This document shows positions 10,233-19,503 of a stretch of 64,000 bases of DNA, in pieces. A program made the translations under genes and the position numbers. The DNA is taken from contig CAJINV010000006.1 in assembly GCA_905178155.1 (NCBI GenBank), positions 4,113,709 through 4,177,708 of the forward strand. The letters run 5' to 3'. The notes under the pieces are model-generated. The model was not told the origin of the DNA. It saw only the letters and a list, made by a program, of their open reading frames with translations, and did no database searches. Source of the DNA: Amoebophrya sp. A120 (taxonomy: Eukaryota; Sar; Dinophyceae; Syndiniales; Amoebophryaceae). Every line of letters begins with the position of its first letter. Positions within the stretch are counted from its first letter, which is position 1.

Positions 10233-11051
10233 CTGTCTGTTCTCTCCTGTGTTTCTTGTTCCTGTGGTCCTGAGAGGAGCTTCTTCTTGGATGCAGCTGC
10301 AATCATGCTCCTTTTTTCTTCCTGCTTTTTTGGGTCAACAGTTTTAACAGCTTCTTCGTCGTGATCCGCTTCTCCTTCTCTTTCTTCTTGCGTCTGCGCG
10401 TCCAACTTGCCATAATTTGATGTGCCTCGGGGGCCCAGCACTGCAGCTTCCTCTTTCGTTGGTTTGGACACTCCTTCTCTTCTGCTCGCATGCCGCGATA
10501 GTATCCGGTCGCTTTTCTTGCTTCCTCGATTTTGCTCTGCACTTCTACCGAAGAACCGCGATCTTTCTGATGGCGTTCTTGGTTCGCCAATGTTCTTCTT
10601 CCCAATTCCGATCCACTCTAGTGCAACTTCTGGTTCTGCTCTGTCCCTGTCCGCTGTGATCATGTAAGAATAATCGCCGGCTTCTTCATCTTCATCCTCT
10701 GCTACCAACCTTCGGGACGAGGGAGGCGTGAAATGAACTGAGGTTCTTTTTTATCAAATGTAAAAATCCCTGGATGTCTGGAAAAGTGTAGACTTGTCAT
10801 GCAGATTTTCCATGACCCATGAGGTCTGGAATGCGGGACTTAGCATGACAGACTCTGCGAGGTCTCCGCCATGCCTGTCCTGCATGAGAAACTCCCTTCC
10901 AACTTGGTGAAAAGTGGACAGCTTTTGGCACTCATGCAACACAGATTTTTGCATGCTTCAGATTCACCATGACAAGTTGCAATCTTCCAGACCCAGACAT
11001 TTTTGCAATTCATATTTTTTCGCAACGGTGCGCAGTAGATGAGCGATTCAT
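10233..11051 (-). CDS. 5' coding segment, duplicate of the start of the BspA-like gene
   Basis: ATG at 11051; removing the introner 10752-11014 and one TSD gives MNRSSTAHRCEKRTSVHFTP, then RRLVAEDEDEE and a long charged Lys/Glu/Gln-rich region ending ERTDS. Part of it (DPKKQEEKRSM, ERTDS) is paralogous to 7962-8115 (DPKKQEKKRSI, ERTDS). The two copies are separated by the 324-bp tandem units and the GC-rich repeats. I infer either the true 5' end of the gene at 2323-8115 followed by inserted duplications, or a separate truncated copy. Confidence 0.5.
10752..11014. mobile_element. Introner, family A
   Basis: Left end TATCAAATGTAAAAATCC, with CCTGGATGTC in place of CTGGGTC; right end normal. 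TSD TTTTT. Removal joins HRCEK to RTSVHF. Confidence 0.88.
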
Positions 11052-12326
11052 TTTTTCATGTGGACAACGACAAGCAATAAGACGCGGAAAAATAAAAAAT
11101 TGAAGTTATTGTATATTTTGCGTCAAACGTGGAGTACTATATATTTTGTGTTGAGTACTCGCTTGTCGTAGTGGGTTTTCCTAGAGAAGATGACGTAGTA
11201 TCCGATTCCAAGTTGATGCGAAGAATTCTGTTTTTATTTACATTTACTCCCCCCATAATAACACTTTTTCATGATAGATTAAGATTTTTAAATCAACGTG
11301 GCGGAACAAATAGATTGGAGAAAGCTTGAGAAGATGTAGTTGCTTGCGTACTATCAGAATAGTACCATTAACAGGACCTGATCAATGATCATGGAGTTAT
11401 CACATCATCAACCGACAGGTGAGTGAAGATCTGGTGAGAGCAGCTGCTTCCGCCTTGACAAAGACATCAGTCAAGCTTGTCTACAGTGCCACCTCCAGGA
11501 GCCGCACGACGACAGACATGGCATCGACAGATGAATTTTTACCGTCTGCTCTACAACCGATACAGTGGCGAAGAAACCGACTAGACGTAGTTCTTGAAAG
11601 CGGCACTCTATGACACATGCGCCCAGAAGTACCGGCAAAACCGCTTGAGAGCTGTTTTCCCTTTCACTTCCCCCTCCTAGCCTAAACCGATACCTCGGTC
11701 CAGGCACGTGCCTCGATTTTACTGTTCTCCCGGACCTCGGCAAGCCTCGGCTTCAGGCCGGGTAGAGTCTCTCCGGTTGTCGTTAGTGTATATAGAGCTG
11801 TAAAGACAAGGCAGAAACAACTTTCGATCATTTATTCTGCCAAAAATGTCTCCTACCGATCAAGAGATTGTTGGGATTCGTTTTGATTCCTAGTACGCAA
11901 ATTGCTCATACACGGTGTTTCTTTTTCATGTCGAGTTGAAAAAAAGAATGTAGAATCAAAAGAAGGCCGTGTTGCTACGTTCGCGCCATCCGTCCCCGGT
12001 AGATGACTCCTGAAAGCAAGTGCTCGGGTCTCCATGAAAGAACAAGTGAAACGGCAAATAGGAAGAAGAATGGAAAGTAAGATATGAAAGTGGAAAACCT
12101 AAACTGAACAGAAAAAAAACGTGAAAAAAAGCGTAGCGTTTAAACAATCGATGACGAACCATGCTCGCAAGACGTCCAACAAGAACTACCTTATGCACAA
12201 GTGCTGCTTTCGACATGTTGATGATAAGGATGGCACTAGAGATATTGTAATTTTAAAGACATGATTGGCACATGTGATTTATGTCTGATATTATTTCGTC
12301 CTCCCGCTTCTACTACCAATGGCCCA
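11052..12326. other. Intergenic, no supported gene
   Basis: No coherent frame of useful length. A stretch near 11828-11905 resembles 23741-23820 (shared words such as GAGATTCGTTTTGA-like), so a dispersed repeat is present. No introner TIRs before 12338. Confidence 0.4.
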
Positions 12327-15300
12327 TCATGTAACTCTATCAAGTGCAAAAGTGTCTGGGTCTGGAAGATTGCCAGGTTTGTCATGCATATTTTTTTTTT
12401 TTTTTTTATTGGCTCGCAAATTTTTCAGTTTCAGTTCAGTTTCAGTGGAGCGCCCCACCGGTCGAACACTTCTGATGGTGAACGAGGACCTGGGATTTGC
12501 GGCTTCGCGCCGCGACGACTTGATGGGGGTCCCGCACCCACCCTCCGTTTCCAAAAATGCAGCTTGTGCGTGAATGCTGCAAAACCTCCGACACCGCGGC
12601 ACTAAAAAGGAGCAAGCTCCTTATTCACCATACACAAACCCAAAGAAGGAAATCATCGGGAAGAGATTTTGTCGACCACAATCAATGACACCAATGGCAA
12701 CTACAACCCGAAGTAGGGGAGGGGTAGCTACTCCCGCACAACGCGCGAGATTCGTTTTCTACGTGTCGAGCCGGTAGCAGCGGCACACGTCCGATAAAGC
12801 TTTTTCCACGTCGACGAAGAGCTTGCTTTTTTTTTGCTGAATCGGAAAACCCTAAGCCCGTAAACCCATCTAATTACAACGGGAGGAAGCAGCCCCGGTC
12901 TTTTCACGAAGTTCGTAAAACGGTCAAAAATGATTAAGCTAGTGCGCTACGCTACTGACTGTGTGCACGCTTCAGAAAACTTAAGCCCACACAGGTCCGC
13001 ATTTAGCTACCGCCCGCCCTGAATGAGGCACGTCCTAACCCCGGTAGCAGCGAGGCAGATCTTGTTTTTTGAAAATTACACCGGGCGTTTGCAGAGTGGC
13101 GATAGCCGCAGATGCAAGCCTGCGGCTGTTAAGACGGTTGTAAAAAACTAGCGTACTTGTTTTTGCAAAGCTAATAGCACCCCCCAAGCAACAATCCGCT
13201 GGCTAGGCGGAAAAAAAAAGAGAAGCCCCTGCGAGGATGCGGGGTCCGCGGAACGCCTAGCGCTACAAGACGTGGATCAAGCAAGACTAAGTGCGAAGGC
13301 CACAAGACTGTAAAAGGGTAGAGACCTACATATACGTGGGACAACACCGGGCACAGGGAAGATCTAATTTTTCAAAGGCGAAGGAGCGCACGAATTTGCG
13401 ATCTAGCTCCTTGGACAAAACGAACGAAGAGCGGCAAAGACAAAGTGCTGAATAACGACTACAAGGCGGCAGGAAACATACAAAGCATACATAGCAGCAG
13501 CAAGCAAATCGGATTCACATTGCTGTGCACCGGCAGAAACTTCAATCACAACGAAACCCAGCCCCTCAGCCGCGAGGCCTTAAACTTATGCGAGGCCCAG
13601 CATATAAATTCATCATTTTTTTTAAGCTAGGAGCCGGCGTGCGTTACTTACTTACTTTTCATCATTCACTATTTAATTTTTTGCGCGAGCGGGTGCGATC
13701 TCTGAAATGTGAAGAGTGTAGCACAATTCACATACCAGGTTACGCGGGTATACGGCATTTTTTCCCGATTTGTACCTTTTCGGCTCTCGTCCTCTGGTCC
13801 TGCACTTCGTTGTCGATTCCTGTTTAGTTCCCTCACCCACTCTGCTGGCAAGACAGAAAAAAAAAACGTAGCCCCTGTCAGATTAATTAAGCAGGAAGAA
13901 GCCCACACAAAAAATTCCCTCATCTACCTAGGGGCGACTAGGCAGATGGGGTGCGCCGAAGCAGGAAGGGGATGTTTCTAGTTGCAATGAGTTTACTCGG
14001 GAAAAGCATGAGGGTATTTTGGCGGGGTCCGCTAAAAATATCGCAAAAGCGGCAATTGCAATAAAATCAGCTCTACTTCTACTCGACGGCAAGCTAGTAA
14101 GGGGCACAGCATAGACTAGAAAAACTACTGGATCTTTCACGATACGGATCCCGCCCCGCAATGCGTGGGTCCTTTTGCTTGTACGATACGGATCTTCATG
14201 ATCTTTCTCTTTCTTTATAGGTCAGCATTGCAACAGGGGCCACTCTCCCCTGTGCATGCTACCTTTTTATCTATCAGTGCTCCCCAACTTACATCCCGCC
14301 GGGTGAGGCGATTTGTATTGCTAGATTCCACCCAACTTGACTACGGGGTCGTGGGGACGTTTTTGCTTAGGATATGCGCTCTGTCATCTTCACCCCCACC
14401 GCAACAGGAATCCTCGACAATGTCCTGGACGATTTGCTGTTGTTGTTTCTCCACCTGCTGCCGCGCAGCGGCCGCCGATGAAGCAGCAGCTGCAACTTGA
14501 AGGGTCGTTGCAGCTGGTGTGCCCGCTTCTACGTGCTGGTCCGCAACTACGTCTTCTTGAAATGCTGATGCTGCGCCTCCAGGAGAGGCAACATGATCCT
14601 CGTCATGATCTTCCATGATCTTGTTTACAGGAATAACTTCTTCTTGCACGAACTTCTGGGCAACTGGTGTCCTTCCTTTACTGTGAAGAGCAGCATGTTG
14701 ACCCCCGGCACCGCCTCCACCCGTAGTCAAGCTGGTGATGGCAATCTTCCGCCTCTTGGTCGCACTTTGTCCTTCTCGCTTCTCCTTGTTGCGGCTTTTC
14801 TGTGCCGTGAAAGACAGGGCGTTCGCGAAGATTGTGATTTTGCCATGGTCTTCTTGGCCGTTGATATTAATACAACTACTTCCTAGAAATAGAAAGCGAC
14901 AGTAGAAAGAACAGCCTGAAAAAGACAATACCAAGAAGGTCAACATCTTTTCCAACAAATTGAAGTTTTTAATACTCGCTCCCCGCCGCGCGGCCAGGTT
15001 CATGACCAACAAGTCCGGCGGGAAACGAAGAAAGAAGAATTTCTTGTGGACAAACAGCGACATCAATTTGTTCTGATTTTTCGAGGGGTCGTGGTAAGAA
15101 CAACCTTAACCTTTCGGGAACAAGATGGCGCTTGAGCCAAAATGGTTTGTCATGCATATTTTGCACAAGTAATCTGTGATGCTAGGTCATGCATTACAAG
15201 TAATGCATGACCTAGCACCGCAGATTTTTAAAGGGCCTTCTGATGCGTATTCCGAATGAGAAACGCCCGCTCCGCGTAGCACAAACTGAACTCCTGTTGC

Positions 15301-18300
15301 TGGTCATGCAATACAGATTTTTTTTACCTTCCAATCACAAGTTGCAACGTTCCAGACCCAGACATTTGTGCATTTGGTAAACTCGACGGAGAGCTCTCGC
15401 CGCGCCACTTTCCCCCTTTGCACCGGGGTACGCGGCACCGGGGTACGCGGCACCGGGGTACGCGGCACCGGGGTACGCGGCACCGGGGTACGCGGCACCG
15501 GGCGGGCCCCCCTTGTTTCCTTTCGGCCCAGCATGGGGACCTCCTCCTCCTGGGCTAGTACTAGCGCTCTTCCCCCAGGCGGCCGCTGGTGCGCTCGGGG
15601 AGGTCGGACGGCCCGCTTTGTTCCACGAACCGCTTTGTGGCGCAGCCGCAGCCCCCTTGCTGCTCCAATGGCCATACGAGCCGCCGCCCTTTCGCGGGCC
15701 CGCCCACGAGGAGCCTTTTCCCGCCTGCGACCAGGACGACTGCGCCCAGCCTCCGCCGGCATATCGTAAGGAAAAATCCCCCCTCCCCATACTGAACAGG
15801 TACGCTTACGGAGATTTGTGTTGCTGATTTGAGGGCACAAATCGCATTTGTCTTGCAAGAAGGCAACTCCACAGGTTCCGCCGCATTATGCAGGCGGTTT
15901 ATCATGCTGTTGGGCCTACAGCACGGACGTTTTTCATGCTAAGCGACTAGGCCAAAGCCTCTCTACTCTGGCTTGCTATGGGTCTGCAGTCCTCTCCAGC
16001 AAGACAAAGCTGATTTGTGTACGCAAATCCAGCATCAGAAGCATCGTTTTGATATGGGGAGGGGGGATTTTTTCTTTTGATACGGCACGGCCAGACTTCA
16101 CGTACGATCCCCCGAAGAAGGCGAGCACGACCACGACGATCACGAGCACCGCCACCCACCACGCGTTGTCCTCGTCCACGTAGACGGTTCCGTCGTCAGT
16201 GGCTGCTGGTGCAACCACCGCCGGTTCCGTGGTGGTGCTCGTCGTGGACGACGACGTCGATGCCGGGTTCGCGCTCTCGACTTCCCGCGGTGGAGCCACC
16301 CGAGTCGGGAGGGAGGTCACGCTCGCCGCCGCGACCTCGGTATTGCGAAAGGTGTTACTGCTGTCCGCGGCAAACGCGTCGCTTAAAGCCTCCGCCACGC
16401 CGGCGGCAGTTAACTGATTCTCGAAGCGCTCCAAGGCCGCTTCCAACTCTGCCGTCGAGGAAGCCACTCCGTCCTCAAGGTACAGGCCGTACGACGAAAT
16501 GCGCACTGCGTAGGACGACGACGCACTGGCCGCAGAAAGCCCACGATCTGCGTGGAGCAGGTTCCTCGATCGGCTGCGCGTCCGCGACGAATCGGACGCC
16601 GGAAATGTTTGAACCACCTCGGACTGGCTGCCCGTGATCTTGACCAAGTTGGCTTGCTGCATCAGGAACGCCGTTGGAACGCCGGCGTCAGTAAGCCACG
16701 GCACCACGACCTCCGGCTGTTTGTGCAGGGTGCGAACCCCGTTCTCAACGAGCCGGAAAAACGTTGCTGCGGTGGCCTCGTTGGTGCCGACTTCGTCCAT
16801 GAGGGTCGCGAATCTCTCTGGAGACAAAGTAGATGACATATGCATTGCAAAGATCCCTGGATGTCTGGAAACTTGTGACGCAAGGAAGGGAATAGTAAGC
16901 TCACCACAATGCGCTGCCAGGCATGACAAGCTTTTTCATGCAGCTTCTGAGTTGCGCATTCCGCACGAGAAACGGCGTCTTTGCATGACAGGGACGAGGA
17001 GATCTTCGCGGCCATGCAATACAGAGCTCAGAGCCATGCCAGACTAGCACGACAAATCTCGCGATCTCCCAGAAGACCCAGACATCTTTGCAGTTGATAT
17101 GACAGGGCGACATACAAGTTCTGCATCCGTGCGCGCAGATCCTCACTGGCTCCCTCTTCGGCCGTGACGCAGCAATGCTCGGCAGAGTCGCAAGCACTGC
17201 CGTCCGCGGGACACAACTTCCACTGCGCGAACCCCCGGATTTTTATACCGGCTCCCGCACTACTCTCTGCAGCTTCCCGGCAAGCTTCCCGGACAGAGGA
17301 GTCCGCGTCTGCCTCTTCGCACGTCGACTGGCAGCACTCTGCTTTGGTGCACGCTTCGGCATCTGCACACATTTGTGAGCCGAGAAGAGCGGCCTGCGTA
17401 GGGCAACCGTCATGGAACCCGCTACCGCAGCTGCCGATGAGCTGGCAGCAAGTGGCCGCGTCAGCAGCGACTGTGCAACTCGTACCGGCGCAGCGTGCGG
17501 AGGCATCCGGTGTCAAGGCCTTGCCAACTGGACAACTCAGCTGGCCGCTGGCGCCGCCAAATGCCGCAGCGCACAGCTGTTTTGGGGAACAGGCTGGGCT
17601 GTCGCTTTCCGCACCGATCAGAACGAAGTTTGGATGGCACTCACGGCACCCAGAAAGGCCGTCTCCCTTGCAAATCTCGCCGCTTGACGCACCGGTGACA
17701 AGCGGATCTCCATTCGTGCAGGTGCACACATTGGGGTAGCACTTCTTTTGCTGCCCTTCCAGAGAGTGCTCCCCGGTCGCACACTGAACCGCCGGAGGGG
17801 CATACACTTCGATTTCGTCAACATAACGGATCGTGCGGAGCTTAGCCGGATTTGTTTCGAGGACGCCATCAGTATCCTTGGTCTCCTGTTCCTCGGCCTC
17901 CTTTTGCGTAACGCCGGGGAACTCCACGATTACGTAGTTTGCTTCCTTTCCCTGGTTGTGATGCAATGCAAATACCCCTTTTTCAGGTCCCGGTAGGCTG
18001 TCCGAGTTTGTCATGCTCATGCCAAATCTGAATCGTACCGCATCAAAAGGTGCCCACTTCCTACCACTCAACAGGTAAACTTCTCATACGGAGTGGGCGT
18101 TGAGATAAGAAGCTCTTTCAAAATTTCTGATGCTTCTGGGTGCACTGAATAATGCCAACTTTGTACAATATATATCGTAAAGGTAAAGAACCACGAGACG
18201 CGTGACAAGTCTTCCAGTCTTCCAGGCGAACAAGATTATTTGCACTGGATAGCAGTCGACGTCGACATAAAACATTTCCCGGCTGCACAGCCACCATGCG

Positions 18301-19311
18301 GCTCCATATGCCTTGAACGTTGAGGACTGAATATCACAAGGAAAGACCCCCCCTCCCCATCTCAAAAGGAAGTTTCTGATGCTGGGCTTGCGTATATAAA
18401 TCAGGGCTGTCTTGCAGTAGAGGGCTGCAGGCTCCTGCCGAGCCTGAGTAGAGAGGTTCTGGCCTAGGCGCTTAACATGGGAAACGTCTATGCTGTAGGC
18501 CCAACAGCATCACAAACCGCCTGCATAATGCGGCAGAGTCTGCGGCGTTGTCTTCTTGCAAGACAGACGTGATCCGTGGTCTCAAATCAGCAACGCAAAT
18601 TTTCGGAAACATACCTTTTCGATATGGGGAGGGGGGATTTTTCCTCTCAATACTGAACGGGGTGCACCGGATCAAAATACTTTGCCAAGAAGCCGCCTTT
18701 ATCAAATGCAAAAATGTCTGGGTCTGGAAGATTCTAAACTTGTGATGCTGTCTCTGGATTCGAAAAAAATTTGTATATGTATGACCAGTAAGAGGAGTAG
18801 ATTTTGTGCTCCGCGGAGATGGCATTTGTCATGCGGAATAGGCATGAGGAGGCGCTCTAAACATCTGTGATGCTAGGCCATGCATCAAAGGCATTATGGA
18901 TCATGCAAAATATGCATGGCAAATCTTGCAATCTCCCAGACCCAGACATTTTTGCATTTGATAGTCTTCTGTTTGGCCCGTCTCCGACAGGTCGCGAGTG
19001 CCCACGAAGGCCGCTTGCGCTTTGTGCCGTGCTTTCGCGTGATCGTATAGTGGCTTAAAAAGGTCGCCCATTTTGACGCCCCCGGATCCGGAAGCGGCGC
19101 TCTTAATATGCATTGCCAAAATAAGAAACAGCGACCAGCCCTTTATTGAAAGCGCGAAAGCGGCGACGCCCGGAACGTCAGCACTACACGTGTGCTGCGA
19201 AAGCTGCAAAACCAAGCCAAGAAAACAGGCTGGCGACCACTGAAAAGGTTTCGCGTTTTGGCTAGAATTTATTGAACGCTTTGCAGTATACATGTTGCAG
19301 ATCTTCATCAT
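12327..19311 (-). CDS. Cys-rich type I membrane protein, about 815 residues
   Basis: Exons by TSD-guided joining: 19311-18964, 18699-18653, 18331-18252, about 17960-17100, 16838-16083, 15761-15380, 12337-12327. The N-terminus carries a hydrophobic stretch (GWSLFLILAMHI). Next come GFLAKYFDPVHPV and a Cys-rich ectodomain (CYPNVCTCTNGDP, CRECHPNF, CTVAADAATCC, EACTKAECCQSTC) of the kind seen in alveolate surface proteins. A long Ser/Thr-rich stalk follows, then one transmembrane helix (AWWVAVLVIVVVVLAFFGGS) and a Gly/Ser/Pro-rich cytoplasmic tail containing five GAAYP repeats. The last introner is split by a 2.75-kb insertion, and the stop codon lies beyond it: RALRRV then T and TGA at 12329-12327. 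The start codon is uncertain, because about 60 residues precede the hydrophobic stretch. Function unknown; a surface role is inferred. Confidence 0.75.
12338..12394. mobile_element. Introner family A, left part of a split copy
   Basis: Left TIR TATCAAGTGCAAAAGTGTCT, preceded by TSD AACTC. It continues at 15146-15379, which ends GGTA followed by AACTC. The matching TSD shows that both parts are one introner. Confidence 0.88.
14335..14376. mobile_element. Family C introner end, relic
   Basis: GACTACGGGGTCGTGGGGAC...GGATAT matches the family C terminal repeat. No opposite end was found within the retroposed insert. Confidence 0.6.
14377..15066 (-). CDS. Open frame in the retroposed cDNA, unknown
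   Basis: ATG at 15066, about 65 nt after the leader relic; roughly 230 codons before running into a family C introner end at 14376. Contains a hydrophobic segment (MLTFLVLSFSGCSFYCRFLF), a basic patch (KRRKIAI) and an Ala/Gln-rich tail. A pyrimidine tract ending in AG near 14888 may be an unspliced acceptor, so the frame may be artificial in part. No family recognised. Confidence 0.35.
15131..15145 (-). other. Dinoflagellate spliced-leader relic (15 nt)
   Basis: Minus strand CCATTTTGGCTCAAG, a perfect match to the 3' 15 nt of the conserved 22-nt dinoflagellate leader. The first six leader bases are absent. By chance a given 15-mer is expected about once in ten thousand windows of this size (both strands). 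Confidence 0.85.
15146..15379. mobile_element. Introner family A, right part of a split copy
   Basis: Continues the copy begun at 12338. Ends CCAGACCCAGACATTTGTGC...GGTA with TSD AACTC. Confidence 0.88.
15421..15502. repeat. 15-bp coding tandem repeat, five units
   Basis: CACCGGGGTACGCGG repeated five times plus a partial copy. On minus it encodes GAAYP repeats in the cytoplasmic tail of the membrane protein. Confidence 0.9.
15762..16082. mobile_element. Introner, family B
   Basis: Family B TIRs; TSD CGGCA. Removal joins YVKSGRA to GGGWAQS in frame. Confidence 0.9.
16839..17099. mobile_element. Introner, family A
   Basis: Ends TATGCATTGCAAAGATCC and inverse; TSD TGACA. Removal joins NLYVALS to STLSPERF. 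Confidence 0.9.
17961..18251. mobile_element. Divergent introner, A-related
   Basis: Right end TTATTTGCACTGGATA, left end GATGCAATGCAAATA; ends are degenerate and the TSD is not clear. Interior has TTTGTCATGC words. It separates FYVDVDC from HHNQGKEANYV. Confidence 0.65.
18332..18652. mobile_element. Introner, family B
   Basis: Family B TIRs; TSD CTGAA. Removal joins HPVQ to SSTFKAYG. Confidence 0.9.
18700..18963. mobile_element. Introner, family A
   Basis: Family A TIRs; TSD GCCTT/GTCTT. Removal joins GQTED to GFLAKYF. Only a 47-bp exon separates it from the introner at 18332. Confidence 0.88.
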
Positions 19312-19503
19312 GCGCGCCGACTACTTCCGTTGTCCCGTTTTCGCCATCGCAAAAAGCTGGTAGCTGTTTGTTATAATTTTGCCCATGAATAATCGACAGG
19401 CATTGACTGAATTGCGATTCCTTCAGGGTCTGCTGCTGTTCCGGGAAGGGTTACAATGCCGCAGACTTTTTCATCGTCCCCGACGTCTGGATCCGGACAG
19501 GTT

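Larger units (their letters stand above)
12395..15145 (-). mobile_element. Retroposed spliced-leader cDNA, 2.75 kb
   Basis: On the minus strand the insert begins with CCATTTTGGCTCAAG, identical to the last 15 nt of the dinoflagellate spliced leader, and ends in a poly(A) tract (T run 12391-12407 on plus). The same 17-19 bp, (GG)TTTGTCATGCATATTTT, flank it at 12376-12394 and 15144-15162. A 5' leader, a 3' poly(A) and a TSD of this length are the classic signature of LINE-type retroposition of a trans-spliced mRNA. It sits in sense orientation inside an introner. About 12.6-14.3 kb of the insert shows no convincing coding sequence and may be 3' UTR or unspliced sequence. Confidence 0.85.

Noticed and set aside
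16077-16637. Plus-strand Arg/Pro-rich frame
   Set aside because: Antisense shadow of the membrane-protein exon on minus.
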